This document shows positions 1 through 9,949 of a stretch of 64,000 bases of DNA, in pieces (the first letter of the stretch is position 1; the number at the start of each line of letters is the position of its first letter). Source of the DNA: Kuschelorhynchus macadamiae (lineage: Eukaryota > Arthropoda > Insecta > Coleoptera > Curculionidae); NCBI GenBank assembly GCA_030620095.1, contig JAUTXW010005194.1, forward strand, positions 1,100,501-1,164,500, written 5' to 3'. The position numbers and the translations under genes were made by a program. The notes under the pieces are model-generated. The model saw nothing but the letters and a program-made list of their open reading frames with translations. It ran no database searches and was not told the DNA's origin.

Positions 1-181
1 CTCCGTGACAGTTGTTATTGTATTTGTATCAAATACTAATCTTTAGTTCTGTTCTAAATCGTTTGTGAGGAAGATGGTTTACTAGTTGTGTTGTGGGTTT
101 TCATATTGATTTGATTTATGAAATCGGGTTACCAATTATATTTGTCGAATTTAATAAAGTATTAACTTACATCATATTAAA
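1..181 (+). promoter_or_regulatory. 5' leader / promoter-proximal region of Pdk
   Basis: AT-rich sequence directly upstream of the Pdk start codon at 182-184. It contains other short ATGs, none opening a long frame. I assume it holds the 5' UTR because the coding exon follows immediately. No TATA box or initiator can be assigned with confidence, and the transcription start may lie outside the window. Confidence 0.5.
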
Positions 182-281
182 ATGCGGCTGATTTCTCGAC
201 TCCAAACCATATCGAAAATGCTGGACTTCTATTCGCAGTTTAATCCATCGCCTCTATCTATTAAAAAGTTTATTGATTTCG
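182..281 (+). CDS. Pdk: Pyruvate dehydrogenase kinase, coding exon 1
   Basis: Encodes MRLISRLQ then KMLDFYSQFNPSPLSIKKF, the conserved N-terminal signature of mitochondrial pyruvate dehydrogenase kinases. Members of this family phosphorylate and switch off the E1 subunit of the pyruvate dehydrogenase complex in the mitochondrial matrix. The basic start (MRLISRL) fits a mitochondrial presequence. The exon ends one base into a glycine codon at a strong donor (G/GTAAGT, intron from 282). Exon 2 at 60108 begins with the two bases that complete that codon, so the frame is preserved across the intron. The ATG at 182 is the first in frame and is followed at once by family sequence. This is the only clear host gene here; the catalytic GHKL domain lies beyond the window. 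Confidence 0.93.
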
Positions 282-291
282 GTAAGTCTTT

Positions 292-1744
292 ATATTATTT
301 AATTTAAATGACAGTACGTTTTTATTATTTGCTTCTGGTTAGAGGTCTACTGTCTACCAGTGGTAGGCCCTATGAGCGTCCTCCACTTCGATTAACTTTT
401 TTTCCAAAAAAATTAAACGCCAACCTGACGTATTTTACAGTTTACATGTGATCGTGCTATTACTACAGGGGCACTTTGTATCAAATCTAATGGACATGTA
501 TCAAATCCAATGGACAGTATCCGTTGTATTTAATTCTTAAGAAATAATATAATTTGTTAATATATAGTGTATTATACTCGGTAAGTATTATATTTTTTTT
601 TTAGCTTTACATTAGGTTTTACCTTCTTGATTTCAACTTTGATTTCAAATAAATTAAATACAATATATTTTTTGTAACATAATTTTGTGTAGTTTCTATT
701 TTACTTCGGTGTCAGTTTCATTCACACTGTAAAGAGCACAATTATTGTTTATTTAATTGTTTCTAAACTTGCAAACAATGATAGGAATTGTTTAGATAGA
801 CAGATACATTTTTATTTATTCAACATATAACAAAAAGTTATAATAGCCAAAATAGGTGTAGAACAATGTCAAAAACAAAACAGTATTAACTAAAAGTAGA
901 AATATTAAGTTTAAAAATAACATAATTACTTAACTTAACTTAGATCTATAGAAAAAAAATCCTGATATTCAACAAGCTTAATATAGGTATGTAAAGAAAT
1001 ATAAATATCTGTAGTAGGTATATCTAAATTTTTGGTCGTTCATTTACTTTTTTTTATTATGTAAAGACAATATTAAAAACAGTATTTTTCCTTATTAACA
1101 TGGTTAACACAGTTATATATTTAAGTTGGTTCTGTCACGATCACCATAAAATTCATCTAGGGAATAAAATGCCGTACTAATTAAATACTTTACCAAAAAA
1201 AATTTTGGCTTGATTTTCGGTAGGCACATTTTCAGGAAAACAATTAAAAATTTTAATAATACAGAAAGGTGCATTTTTTTTGTATGTACGAGAAGTTATA
1301 CTTCTCAGATAATAAATTAGATTTATGTCGCGTTTCATAATCGTGACAGCGCCTTCACCATTTAAAAAACAAAAATTGTGCAGAGAGCTCCCATGATAAA
1401 TAGGGACTGTTCTGGGGGGGGGGGGTACCCCGGGCTGCTCTGCAGGCAAATTTGTGGGGTAGCAATTTTTAGCACTAAGAATTACTTTTTTTTTTTAGTT
1501 TTGGGATTACTTTTTTTAATAAAGGATTATGCAAAACTATGAATGACTTTTTTTAATAATTATTTACTGTCAGTGCATCTAGGTGGCCCTTTGTCAAAAT
1601 CTGCAAGAGGGCCCACAATTTGTAGTTATACCATTGTTCCAACCCCATCATTCTTTTTGTCAAGGGCTGCAGAATTCCTAGAATGGACATTGAATACTAA
1701 ATATTTATTTTTAGTTTTCTGAGAAAATTCTATTCTTCACAAAA
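292..1744. other. Intron sequence without recognised gene
   Basis: AT-rich. It holds a short imperfect tandem repeat at about 478-520 (two copies of a unit containing TATCAAATC(C/T)AATGGACA) and an uninterrupted run of 12 G at 1414-1425 followed by TACCCCGGGC, out of keeping with the surroundings. A minus-strand open frame of 90 codons at 1177-1449 has no family resemblance and I do not call it a gene. Confidence 0.5.
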
Positions 1745-2260
1745 GTTAGTGCATCAATCTATCTGAAGTATAAATTATGTAAAGAATGGACCCATGGGGA
1801 ACCCCTGATTAAATAGAAAGTTTGTCACATTTATTATTACCATAAGATATTTTCTGTGGTCTGCTAGATAGGTAAGATTCAATTAGTTGCAACGAGTTAT
1901 TTCTAAACCCAAAATATTTAAATTTATCCAACAAGAGATTATGATTAAAGGAATCAATGTATCAATAATCCAAAAGAATGAGAATAGTAACAAGACAGTG
2001 ATCAACATTATTAAAAATGTTGTTAGTTACCTTAGCAAGGCATGTAGCTGTAGCTGTGTAATTATTTTTTCTAAAATTTTTGAGGCAACAGGTAAAATAC
2101 TTATAATTCTTATATCAGAAACAGTCTGTGGATCATTATGTTTAGGAAGTGGGATATCAAGGGCCTTTTTCCAAACTGTGGGAAAATAAGGTTTTTCAAT
2201 GCAGCAATTAATTATGTGAAGTAAAATTACGTCAATGTGGGGGCTACAGTAACACAGCAT
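1745..2260 (-). pseudogene. Jockey/CR1-type LINE reverse transcriptase fragment
   Basis: On the minus strand, 2260-2027 reads like the fingers of an APE-type non-LTR reverse transcriptase: W-KKALDIPLPK, then SILPVASKILEKII. About 1990-1810 continues in another frame with FNHNLLLDKFKYFGF and LIESYLSSRPQ. It reaches a degraded SGVPHGSIL motif, normally SGVPQGSILGP, at about 1800. Frameshifts, stops and missing ends make it a relic. It differs from the minus-strand LINE at 5.4-8.9 kb because both contain the same palm segment. No 3' tail is identifiable. Confidence 0.7.
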
Positions 2261-2454
2261 CTTAATGTATTGTGTCTAAAAAAAAAAGGATTGCAGTCAA
2301 CTTAATTTGTTTTAACAAAATCAGCTGTTTGTGTATTATTTTAATTATTTTATTCTAATATTTACAATTAATAACAGTTTTTTTTACCCCAAGTGCAGGA
2401 CATTATTGAATACATGCTACTTCGAGTGAAGAGTAATAATAAACATTTTGAATT

Positions 2455-4905
2455 GAATATGAAAATGTAATTCAACAAACCAAATTCTTATCGGTGACAT
2501 TAACATTGATTTATCTGCAGAAAATAACAATGAAGTTAATGACTACACCTCATTGTTGGGCCACTTTGGTTTTATACCTGCAATTAACAATCCTATCCGT
2601 GTAAGTTCTGAAACTAGTTTTGTGTTGGATCATATTTTTATCAGACAAAATGTTAGATCAAATCTTAAATATTCCTCATTAGTCATACACTCTGCACTTA
2701 CAGATCATTATCCAGTAATGTTAAATATAACCTGCCAACAAAATATACAAGTAAATACAGCTTAAGACACTAAAATTCTTACTAATTTTAAAATTGATTA
2801 TTCAATATGGAATGAACTTTTGGAGAAGGAGTCTTGGAACAGTGTTTTGGAGTGTCATGGTGCAGAAATTGCTTCTCAGAGGTTCTCTGAGATAATATCT
2901 GAAATACTAAAAAAAGGAAAGGCTGAACAAATTTTATACCTACAGTAAAAAACTTAAACCATGGATAACTAATGGAATCATTAATTCTATCAAAACGAAA
3001 GACAAAATGAAAAAATTCTTTTATTAAGTTTAGTGAAGCTAATAAAAAACTTTTACAGAATACAGAAATAATTTAAATAAACTTATTTGAAAAAAAAAAT
3101 TCAATTATTTGAAAAGTAAAATTGAAAACAGTAAAAATAGCCTAAAAAAATATACAATATAATTTCGGATACAACAGATGCAAATAACATACCAAAATAT
3201 GTATCCTTGGATATTAAAAATAACAATAAAAAATTTGATAAGAAAGAAATGGCTAATTTCTGCAATACCTTTTTTACTGAAGTAGGCTGCAAAATTAATA
3301 AAAAAATTAATAACCCAACTTCTAACATTAGAATTAGTTTCACTTCTCTGTCATCAATGTTTTTGAAACCTACCAATCCAAATGAAGTAATAGCCCAAAT
3401 TAACTCTTTAAAAAATTACAGTTCTCCCTGATATGATCAAATAACTACAAAAATGGTTAAACAGTTTCATCTATACTTAATATATCCTCTTGTACATATA
3501 ATTAAGTTAATTTTTAAAACAGGCAATGTTCCAAGTAACTTTAAAACTGCAGTTATTACACCAATACATAAAGCTGGAGACAAGTCTGATATAAACAACT
3601 ACCGTCCCATCAGTGTTATAAATACATTTTCAAAAATCTTCAAAAAATGTCTCGAAGATCGCTTGGTCAATTTTTTTCAGCAAAATAATATCATATTCCA
3701 ATGACATTACGGATTTATGTATGGCTTAAGTACTTCTAATGCAATTTGTGAACTATCCATTTGTATAAGTAACAACCTTGACACTGGCAATAAGTGCATT
3801 GCTGTCTTCGTAGACCTTGCTGAGGCATTTGACACGGTTCCACATGACTTCCTACTTGACATATTACGTTCATATGGAGTACGGGGTAATGTGCTGAGCG
3901 TCTTCGTGAGCTATCTTGAGGACGGAAAACAGATGGTCAAAATTGGGGACAGTTATAGCGACCCATTAACTATAAAAATGGGAGTTCTGCATGGAACTGT
4001 ATTGGGGCCTATATTTTTTATAGCTTACATTAAATTCCTTGACCAACATGGAACCAGATCATGGCTTGGTATTATCTTATGCCGATGATACTGTTGTGGT
4101 GTTTTCAGGGCAATCATGGTTGTCTGTTCGTGATTCTGCTATTGAAGGGTTATGTAAAATCAAAAATTGGCTAAATACATTTGAACTAACCTTAAACACT
4201 GACCTTAACCGACCTAACTTCCATAGTATCCAAATAAATAATTTAATAATGATATTGCCGAAGTTGAATTTACAAAATATTTAGGAATAATTATAGATAA
4301 TAAACTTAAATGGGATCACCATGTTCTTAGACTTGTGAAGAACATAAAGAATTTGATTCATAAATTCTATATCCTAAGGGAAGTACTTAGCAAAAAGCTG
4401 CTTATTGGTGTGTACAAGGCACTTGTAGAGTTTCTGTTAAGATATGGCATAGTGGTGTGGGGTGGTCTTTACCAGGATTCTTTAAATCCTCTGAATGTGG
4501 TACAAAATTATATACTTAAAGTTATGTTTAGAAAAAATAAACGTTTTTCTACAAATTTATTGTAGTCTAAAGATATTCTGGATGTGCATACATTATATTG
4601 TCTCACAACATGCTCTTATATTAAAAAAAACTACCAAACTAAAACAATTTGTCAATCATACTCATGGTACCAGGAGTAAAGTTGGTGAGAATTTGAAAAT
4701 GCCTGTAAATAAGATGTCAATGAAACTTAGATTCTTTTCTTATTTAGCACCTAAGGTATATAACATTCTACCTCTTGAAATCAGATCTTTGCCAAGGCTA
4801 AAAAAATTCAACAATGAATGTAGACTATTTATCACAATTTGGCTAAATTCAGAAAATTGTTCTGATTATCTGCTATTGTATAGTTTATTTATAGATATAT
4901 GATGT
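2455..4905 (+). pseudogene. Degraded Jockey/CR1-type LINE ORF2 (endonuclease end plus reverse transcriptase)
   Basis: 5'-truncated non-LTR retrotransposon. It begins inside the APE endonuclease (ILIGDINIDLSA at about 2485, the GDFN motif; FVLDHIFIRQ and LTDHYPV at about 2625-2720). After a decayed linker it enters the reverse transcriptase: AVITPIHKAGDK, NNYRPISVI, FVDLAEAFDTVPHDFL, GVLHGTVLGPIFF and LSYADDTVVVF at about 4070-4105, the YADD catalytic box. The thumb and C-terminal region continue to about 4900. Several frameshifts and stops (for example 2763-2765 and 3429-3431) break the frame. The target site could not be defined. Confidence 0.8.
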
Positions 4906-5440
4906 TAGTTAGCTACTGTTTTAAATTATTTATTATTAAGGAATTGATTTTTTCTGATTTTAGTGAAATTTGTATGTTTTTTGTTCTATTTATTTTTTTT
5001 ATATATTTTTTTTTTATTTTATAAATGTTTCTATATATGGATAAATGAATTACTGATATTTTAGAGACATATGTTGAATTAAAATACGTTAGAACATTTT
5101 ATTTTTGTTAATTCTGTGCACATACAACCGTTTCAGTCAGTTAGGTGCACTTCACAAAACTTATTGTTTAAATATAGTATTGAGACAATTGCTATAAAAA
5201 AATTACCTAATGTATATAATTTTCAGTAATATATAATTAATTAAAATTAATTAAATAAAATTAACTTGGTTACATAAGTTACTATTATCCAGCTAACCAA
5301 AAAAAAAAGAAAAAAAAACGAAAATTGTATTTAGTTTTCTTATAAGTACTACATATTTATCTTTATTAAAAGAAGTTTATTATCTAAAGATCACTGAACA
5401 GCATTATCTATATTTTTTTTGAAGGATTATACAGTCACTA
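4906..5440. other. AT-rich spacer, probably LINE 3' region and decayed sequence
   Basis: Follows the C-terminal LINE coding region at 4905. It contains T- and A-rich tracts (for example about 4985-5025 and 5297-5320) but no coding signal and no clear terminal repeat. It may include the 3' UTR of the preceding LINE. Confidence 0.35.
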
Positions 5441-5673
5441 ATTGATTAAATCTCATAATAAGTTTTAAGGCCATCTACGAGAAGTAAACATGAAGCATTT
5501 TGAATATGAATTGAAATGAAAAATAGAAACAGCAAGGGTCTCAAGTTAGAACCCTGTTGAGTACCACAAGTTAAAATAAAGTAGTCTGAAGAATAACCTT
5601 TGATATCAAAAATATACCTACAATTATACAGGTATGATTTCAAAGTGGTGTTTCATGGCTAAACCCCTCTCAG

Positions 5674-8616
5674 ATGCACACAGAGCAATACAGATGGCCC
5701 CTAGTTCCCAGCGGTTCGACTAACCCTGACCAAGGCAGCGGTCAGACCAGTTTTCGAACAGGGGGTGCTAAGAATCCCTGGGTTAGATCAGGCTGCCAAC
5801 TATATATAGCTACCTACAACGCAAGAACATTGGGAAATGAAGAAAGATTGATAGAACTGGAATATGAGCTTAACAAGATAAAATGGGACGTCCTGGGAAT
5901 ATCAGAAGTAAGAAGAAAAGGAGAAGACTGCCTCAGACTAAATTCTGGTCATCTCCTTTTTTACAAAGGAAGCGAACAGAATACTAATGGCGGCGTGGGA
6001 ATCCTGGTGAACAAACGGTTGTTCTCTAACATTAAAACTTTGAAAACCATTTCAGAAAGAGTTATCTACATCACCTTGAGAATAAATTCCAACATAACTA
6101 TAAAAATCGTCCAAATCTATGCCCCAACGAGCAGTCACGATGATGATAAAGTTGAAGCGCTGTACGAAGAAATATCGAGATGCCTCTCAGAAAACAAAAC
6201 GAAACACACATTGGTCATTGGAGATTTCAACGCAAAAATAGGAAGCACAGTGAACGAATCAAAATACGTCGGCCCATTTGGGCTTGGTACGAGGAACGAA
6301 AGAGGCGAGATGCTAGCCAACTTTCCGGAAAAAGAGCAATTTTACGTAACGAACACCTTCTTTAAAAAAAGAATTAACAAAAAGTGGACCTGGACAAGCC
6401 CAAATGGAAGAACTAAGAACGAGATAGACTATGTACTTTTACACGACAAACACATTATTCAAGATATCGATGTCCTCAATTCCTTCACAACCGGTAGCAA
6501 CCACAGACTTGTAAGGTGCAAAATCCTTATAAATGGAAAACTAGAAAGAGCCAAGAAATTCAGCAACAAACTTAGGCCTTTAGACGCGAGCACACTGAAA
6601 GAACGCAAAGAAGAATATATGCAGCAACTAACAGCACAACTGAGAAATACATCACCACAAATCGAAGAAAATATCAACGAAGCGAACACTAGAATAACAC
6701 TAATAATAAAAGAAATAGCTAAAAATAACATGACACTAAGAGCAAAAAGAAAAGATAAGTTACTGGAAAAACGAAGAGATCTCATAAAATCGAACAAGAG
6801 AGACACAGTCGAATACGCAGAAGTCAACAAAACTGTAAGGAGAATGGCAAAACAAGACATTAGAGAACATCAGGAAGAACAAATTGAGAAAATTATAGAG
6901 CAAAACAAAGGCATAAAAATATTTAAGAAGGAGAATGCACACAAAAAAGAGAGCAACAAGCTGATAGACAAAGATGACAACATGGCAGAAGATAGACAAC
7001 AAATACTGAAAGTCCCGGAAAACTTTTATATGGATCTGTATGAATCAAAAGCCGACGAAGAAACGTAGAGATTATCAAAGGAAGATAAGCGAAGAATACT
7101 TAACATTGGCTCAGAAGAGCTGCCAGACATCGAAATCGAGGAAATTGAAAAAGCCATGAAACAAATAAAAAACGGAAAAGCCGCAAGACAAGACGACATC
7201 CTACCGGAAATGCTGAAGGAGGGAGGACCGCCGCTTATGAAAGAACTCAAAAAACTCTTTAATAAATGCCTCATCCAAGGAACGATACCGACCGATTGGG
7301 AGACCGCTATAGTTGTACTAATATACAAGAAAGGAGATACTAGCAATTTAGAGAATTATAGACCAATAAGTCTTTTATTTCAAATATACAAGCTATTCAT
7401 GAGAATAATAACTAATCGACTTGACATGAAGTTCGAAACCTACCAACCTAAAGAACAAGGGGGCTTTCGGAAGAACTATAGCACAATTGAACATCTTCAC
7501 ACAGTCAGAATACTCATAGAAAAGGCGACAGAATACAATATCACAGTCTGGATGGCTTTTGTCGACTTTCGAAAGGCTTTCGATACAGTAGAATTCTGGG
7601 CAATTGAAAGAGCTATGAAAAACGCAAGAATAGATCACAGATATATCAACATACTACACGAAGTCAACGACCGATCCAAATTGAAGATAAGGCTCCACGA
7701 AGATACCATTGAGGTGAAAATAAATAGAGGAGTTAGACAAGGCGACATAATCTCACCCAAACTATTTACCTTGGTATTGGAGGACGTCTTCAAGAATCTG
7801 CACTGGGAAAACAGGGGACTTAACATATCTGGAGAAGGACTCAACAACCTCAGATTTGCCGACGATATCGCCCTTTTTGCCGAAGATGAAACGGAATTGA
7901 AAGAAATGCTCCAGGAGTTACAACAAGGGGCACAATATGTCGGTTTAGAAATGAACACCTCAAAAACAAAATTTATGACGAACGTGCAAACAATTAATAA
8001 TACAATATCCCTACAAGGACAAGAAGTGGAAAAGGTAGATTCATACGTATATCTGGGGCAAGAAGTCACAATCGGAAAAATTAACCAAGAACTGGAAGTC
8101 AATAGAAGAATACGTCTGGGATGGGCGGCTTTTGGCAGACTAAAACACATCATTCAGTCAAGACTACCTTTAAAACTGAAGTGCAGAGTCTATAATGAAT
8201 GTATCCTTCCAACAACGACATACGGCTGCGAGACATGGGTTCTTACCAAGAAAATTCTCAACAAACTACAAGTTCACCAGAGAGCAATCAAAAGAAAAAT
8301 GTTAGATACATCCCTTAAAGACCGTAAAACGAATGAGTGGATAAGAAGCAGGACCAAAGTCCAGGACATAACAAAACGAATCTGCTCTCTAAAATGGAAC
8401 TGGGCAGGACATGTGGCCAGAAACAACACTAACTGGAGCGGAAAAGTTACCAGATGGAGACCTTGGGGAGAAAAAAGAAGCACTGGCAGACCCCAACAAC
8501 GCTGGTACGATGACATTAAGAGAACAGGAGGTCTCAACTGGTATCAAGTTGCTCAGAACCGGGAAAACTGGAGAAACATGAGAGAGGCCTATATCCAAAG
8601 GATAGAAAACGGCTAG
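5674..8616 (+). pseudogene. RTE endonuclease-reverse transcriptase (one internal stop)
   Basis: A single frame of 980 codons interrupted only by TAG at 7066-7068 (codon 465). The N-terminal third is an APE endonuclease: TYNARTLGNEERL, ISEVRRKGED, VQIYAPTS, LVIGDFNAKIG and GSNHRLVR, the last replacing the usual SDH with SNH. The reverse transcriptase follows: KNGKAARQDDILPEML, NYRPISLL, FVDFRKAFDTVEFW, GVRQGDIISPKLF and RFADDIALFAED, the FADD active site. The C-terminal region has the RTE-typical YGCETWVLTKK, KWNWAGHVAR and STGRPQQRW segments. Both halves are full length, so the TAG is probably a recent null mutation or polymorphism. Confidence 0.9.
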
Positions 8617-8640
8617 AAAGAAAGAAAGAAAGAAAGAAAG
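8614..8640 (+). repeat. (GAAA)n 3' tail of RTE
   Basis: About six to seven GAAA units directly after the RTE stop codon, ending at the junction with the interrupted LINE (ATTCTAAAAG). It is read as the element's own 3' tail. Confidence 0.85.
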
Positions 8641-8887
8641 ATTCTAAAAGTTCTATCAAACTATTATGAAAACCAAATTCCTTCCCCAACTTTGAGAGCA
8701 AGGTTGAAAAAGACACCCTGTCAAAGGACTTCTCAAAATCTATGTAGATAACACCCATTTGGCTATGACGATTTAAAACATTAGAAATGTTTTGTGTTGT
8801 TTGTGTTGTTAACAATAGATTGCTGACATACTTTGAATGATGAAATTTTATTGGGACTGATTGCTGACATACTTTCGCTTCCTTCAT

Positions 8888-9340
8888 GTCAACTGCGTGC
8901 GCAAGAGGAATACAGGGTCGTTTGTTGGCATTATGAAGTTAAACTTATTTTAGAATTTTTTTAAATTTTTCAATAACACTGTATGGATTAACACAAACAC
9001 ACATTTTATTTTGCATAGTAAAAACACGAGGATAGCTCCTGGTTACAGTTCCTAAATATTGTAACTTTGGTTCCAGTGGCTATTAAATTCCATTGTTGTA
9101 ATTTTGAACCTAATAGTTCAGCATGCTTTGTTATTTGAAGCCCTAGGCGGCTGATACATTGTAGATGGAGGTCATCCCTAGAAATCCCCTTGCGGTGTTG
9201 CCAGATTGTGCGCAATTTCCCTAACCTAGGGAAAAACGTAGATTTGGCAACGACGTGCTCGGGTACAACAGTTCAGTTTGCTTTAACAACTTAAGTATGT
9301 GAAACATCCACGTTTGTATTGACGCATACCGCAATTATAG
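8888..9340. other. Spacer without recognised gene
   Basis: No coding signal was found. Minus-strand open frames here (9006-9215 and others) look accidental. The right part may be leader of the LINE whose ORF1 begins just downstream. Confidence 0.4.
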
Positions 9341-9949
9341 CTAACATCTAATATTTCAGAGAGGACACTGCAACAAGCCCTCAAAAGTAGAAATGAGATG
9401 AAAATTAAGGAATCCCAAGACACAGATCCTATGTTTGTAATAACTGGCATTGAAAAAGGGATACCAGATGATGAATTTAGTAATGAACTTATTCGACTTA
9501 ATAATGAAATTGAAAAAGATCTGCAGTATAATGTTATCGACAAAATTAAGGTTATATATAAAAAACCCTGCAGAAATCCTAGCGAAGAAAACTGGATACT
9601 TCAAGTGCCTGCTGAAATATCTAAATGGTTCCTAAAAAAACAGACAGTTATATTTGACCTTGTAAAAGTGTATGTGCAAGAACACATAAACTTAGCGATA
9701 TGTTTTCGATGTGCTGGATTTGGACATGTAGCCAAATATTGTCAAGATGAAACATGTTGTCATAAATGTGGAGGTGATCACTTAGGGAAAGATTGTTATG
9801 TCAGCCAAATGAAATGCCCAAACTGTACAAAAATGAGATATAAACCTGAAGACAATCAACACTCAGCGAGAGATATGAATTGCCCAGTATATAGGAGGAG
9901 GATAGATCAGTTCAGAAACCAGATTAACTATTCTGGATCTTTTTTATAA
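9341..9949 (+). CDS. LINE ORF1 (gag-like, zinc-knuckle protein), 5'-truncated
   Basis: The open frame has its first ATG at 9398 but is open upstream to about 9350, so the N-terminus is probably missing. The C-terminal half has three cysteine/histidine clusters typical of LINE ORF1 nucleic-acid-binding proteins: CFRCAGFGHVAKYC (CX2CX4HX4C), CHKCGGDHLGKDC (CX2CX3HX4C) and CPNCTKM...H...NC. These proteins coat the element's RNA in the retrotransposition particle. It sits just upstream of ORF2 on the same strand. Confidence 0.8.
   Translation, partial: LTSNISERTLQQALKSRNEMKIKESQDTDPMFVITGIEKGIPDDEFSNELIRLNNEIEKDLQYNVIDKIKVIYKKPCRNPSEENWILQVPAEISKWFLKKQTVIFDLVKVYVQEHINLAICFRCAGFGHVAKYCQDETCCHKCGGDHLGKDCYVSQMKCPNCTKMRYKPEDNQHSARDMNCPVYRRRIDQFRNQINYSGSFL

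Larger units (their letters stand above)
5646..8640 (+). mobile_element. RTE-clade non-LTR retrotransposon
   Basis: About 3.0 kb from the junction with the flanking minus-strand LINE (5645/5646) to a 3' (GAAA)n tail at about 8614-8640. RTE elements characteristically end in short tandem repeats and have a single long ORF, as here. A target duplication cannot be read because the flanking AAAG merges with the tail. It is inserted antisense into an older LINE whose coding frame continues on both sides, which defines both ends closely. Confidence 0.85.
5441..8887 (-). pseudogene. Older minus-strand LINE reverse transcriptase, split by an RTE insertion
   Basis: Two minus-strand pieces belong to one reverse transcriptase. 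8887-8641 encodes VIYIDFEKSFDRVSFSTLL and ends LIELLES. 5645-5441 resumes with LKSYLYNCRYIFDIKGYSS, then GTQQGSNLRPLLF and a degraded active-site segment (LLLVDGLKTYYEI, normally FADD). The two halves join codon to codon (ELLES then LKSYL), so the RTE element at 5646-8640 interrupted an existing LINE. A short direct duplication containing GCTGACATACTTT occurs at about 8821-8874. Clade by eye: Jockey/CR1 group. Confidence 0.75.

Noticed and set aside
1177..1449. 90-codon minus-strand open frame
   Set aside because: It starts in the poly-G region, shows no family resemblance, and AT-rich open frames of this length are expected by chance.
6135..8598. Many minus-strand open frames across the RTE element
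   Set aside because: They are shadows of the well-supported plus-strand endonuclease-reverse transcriptase frame.
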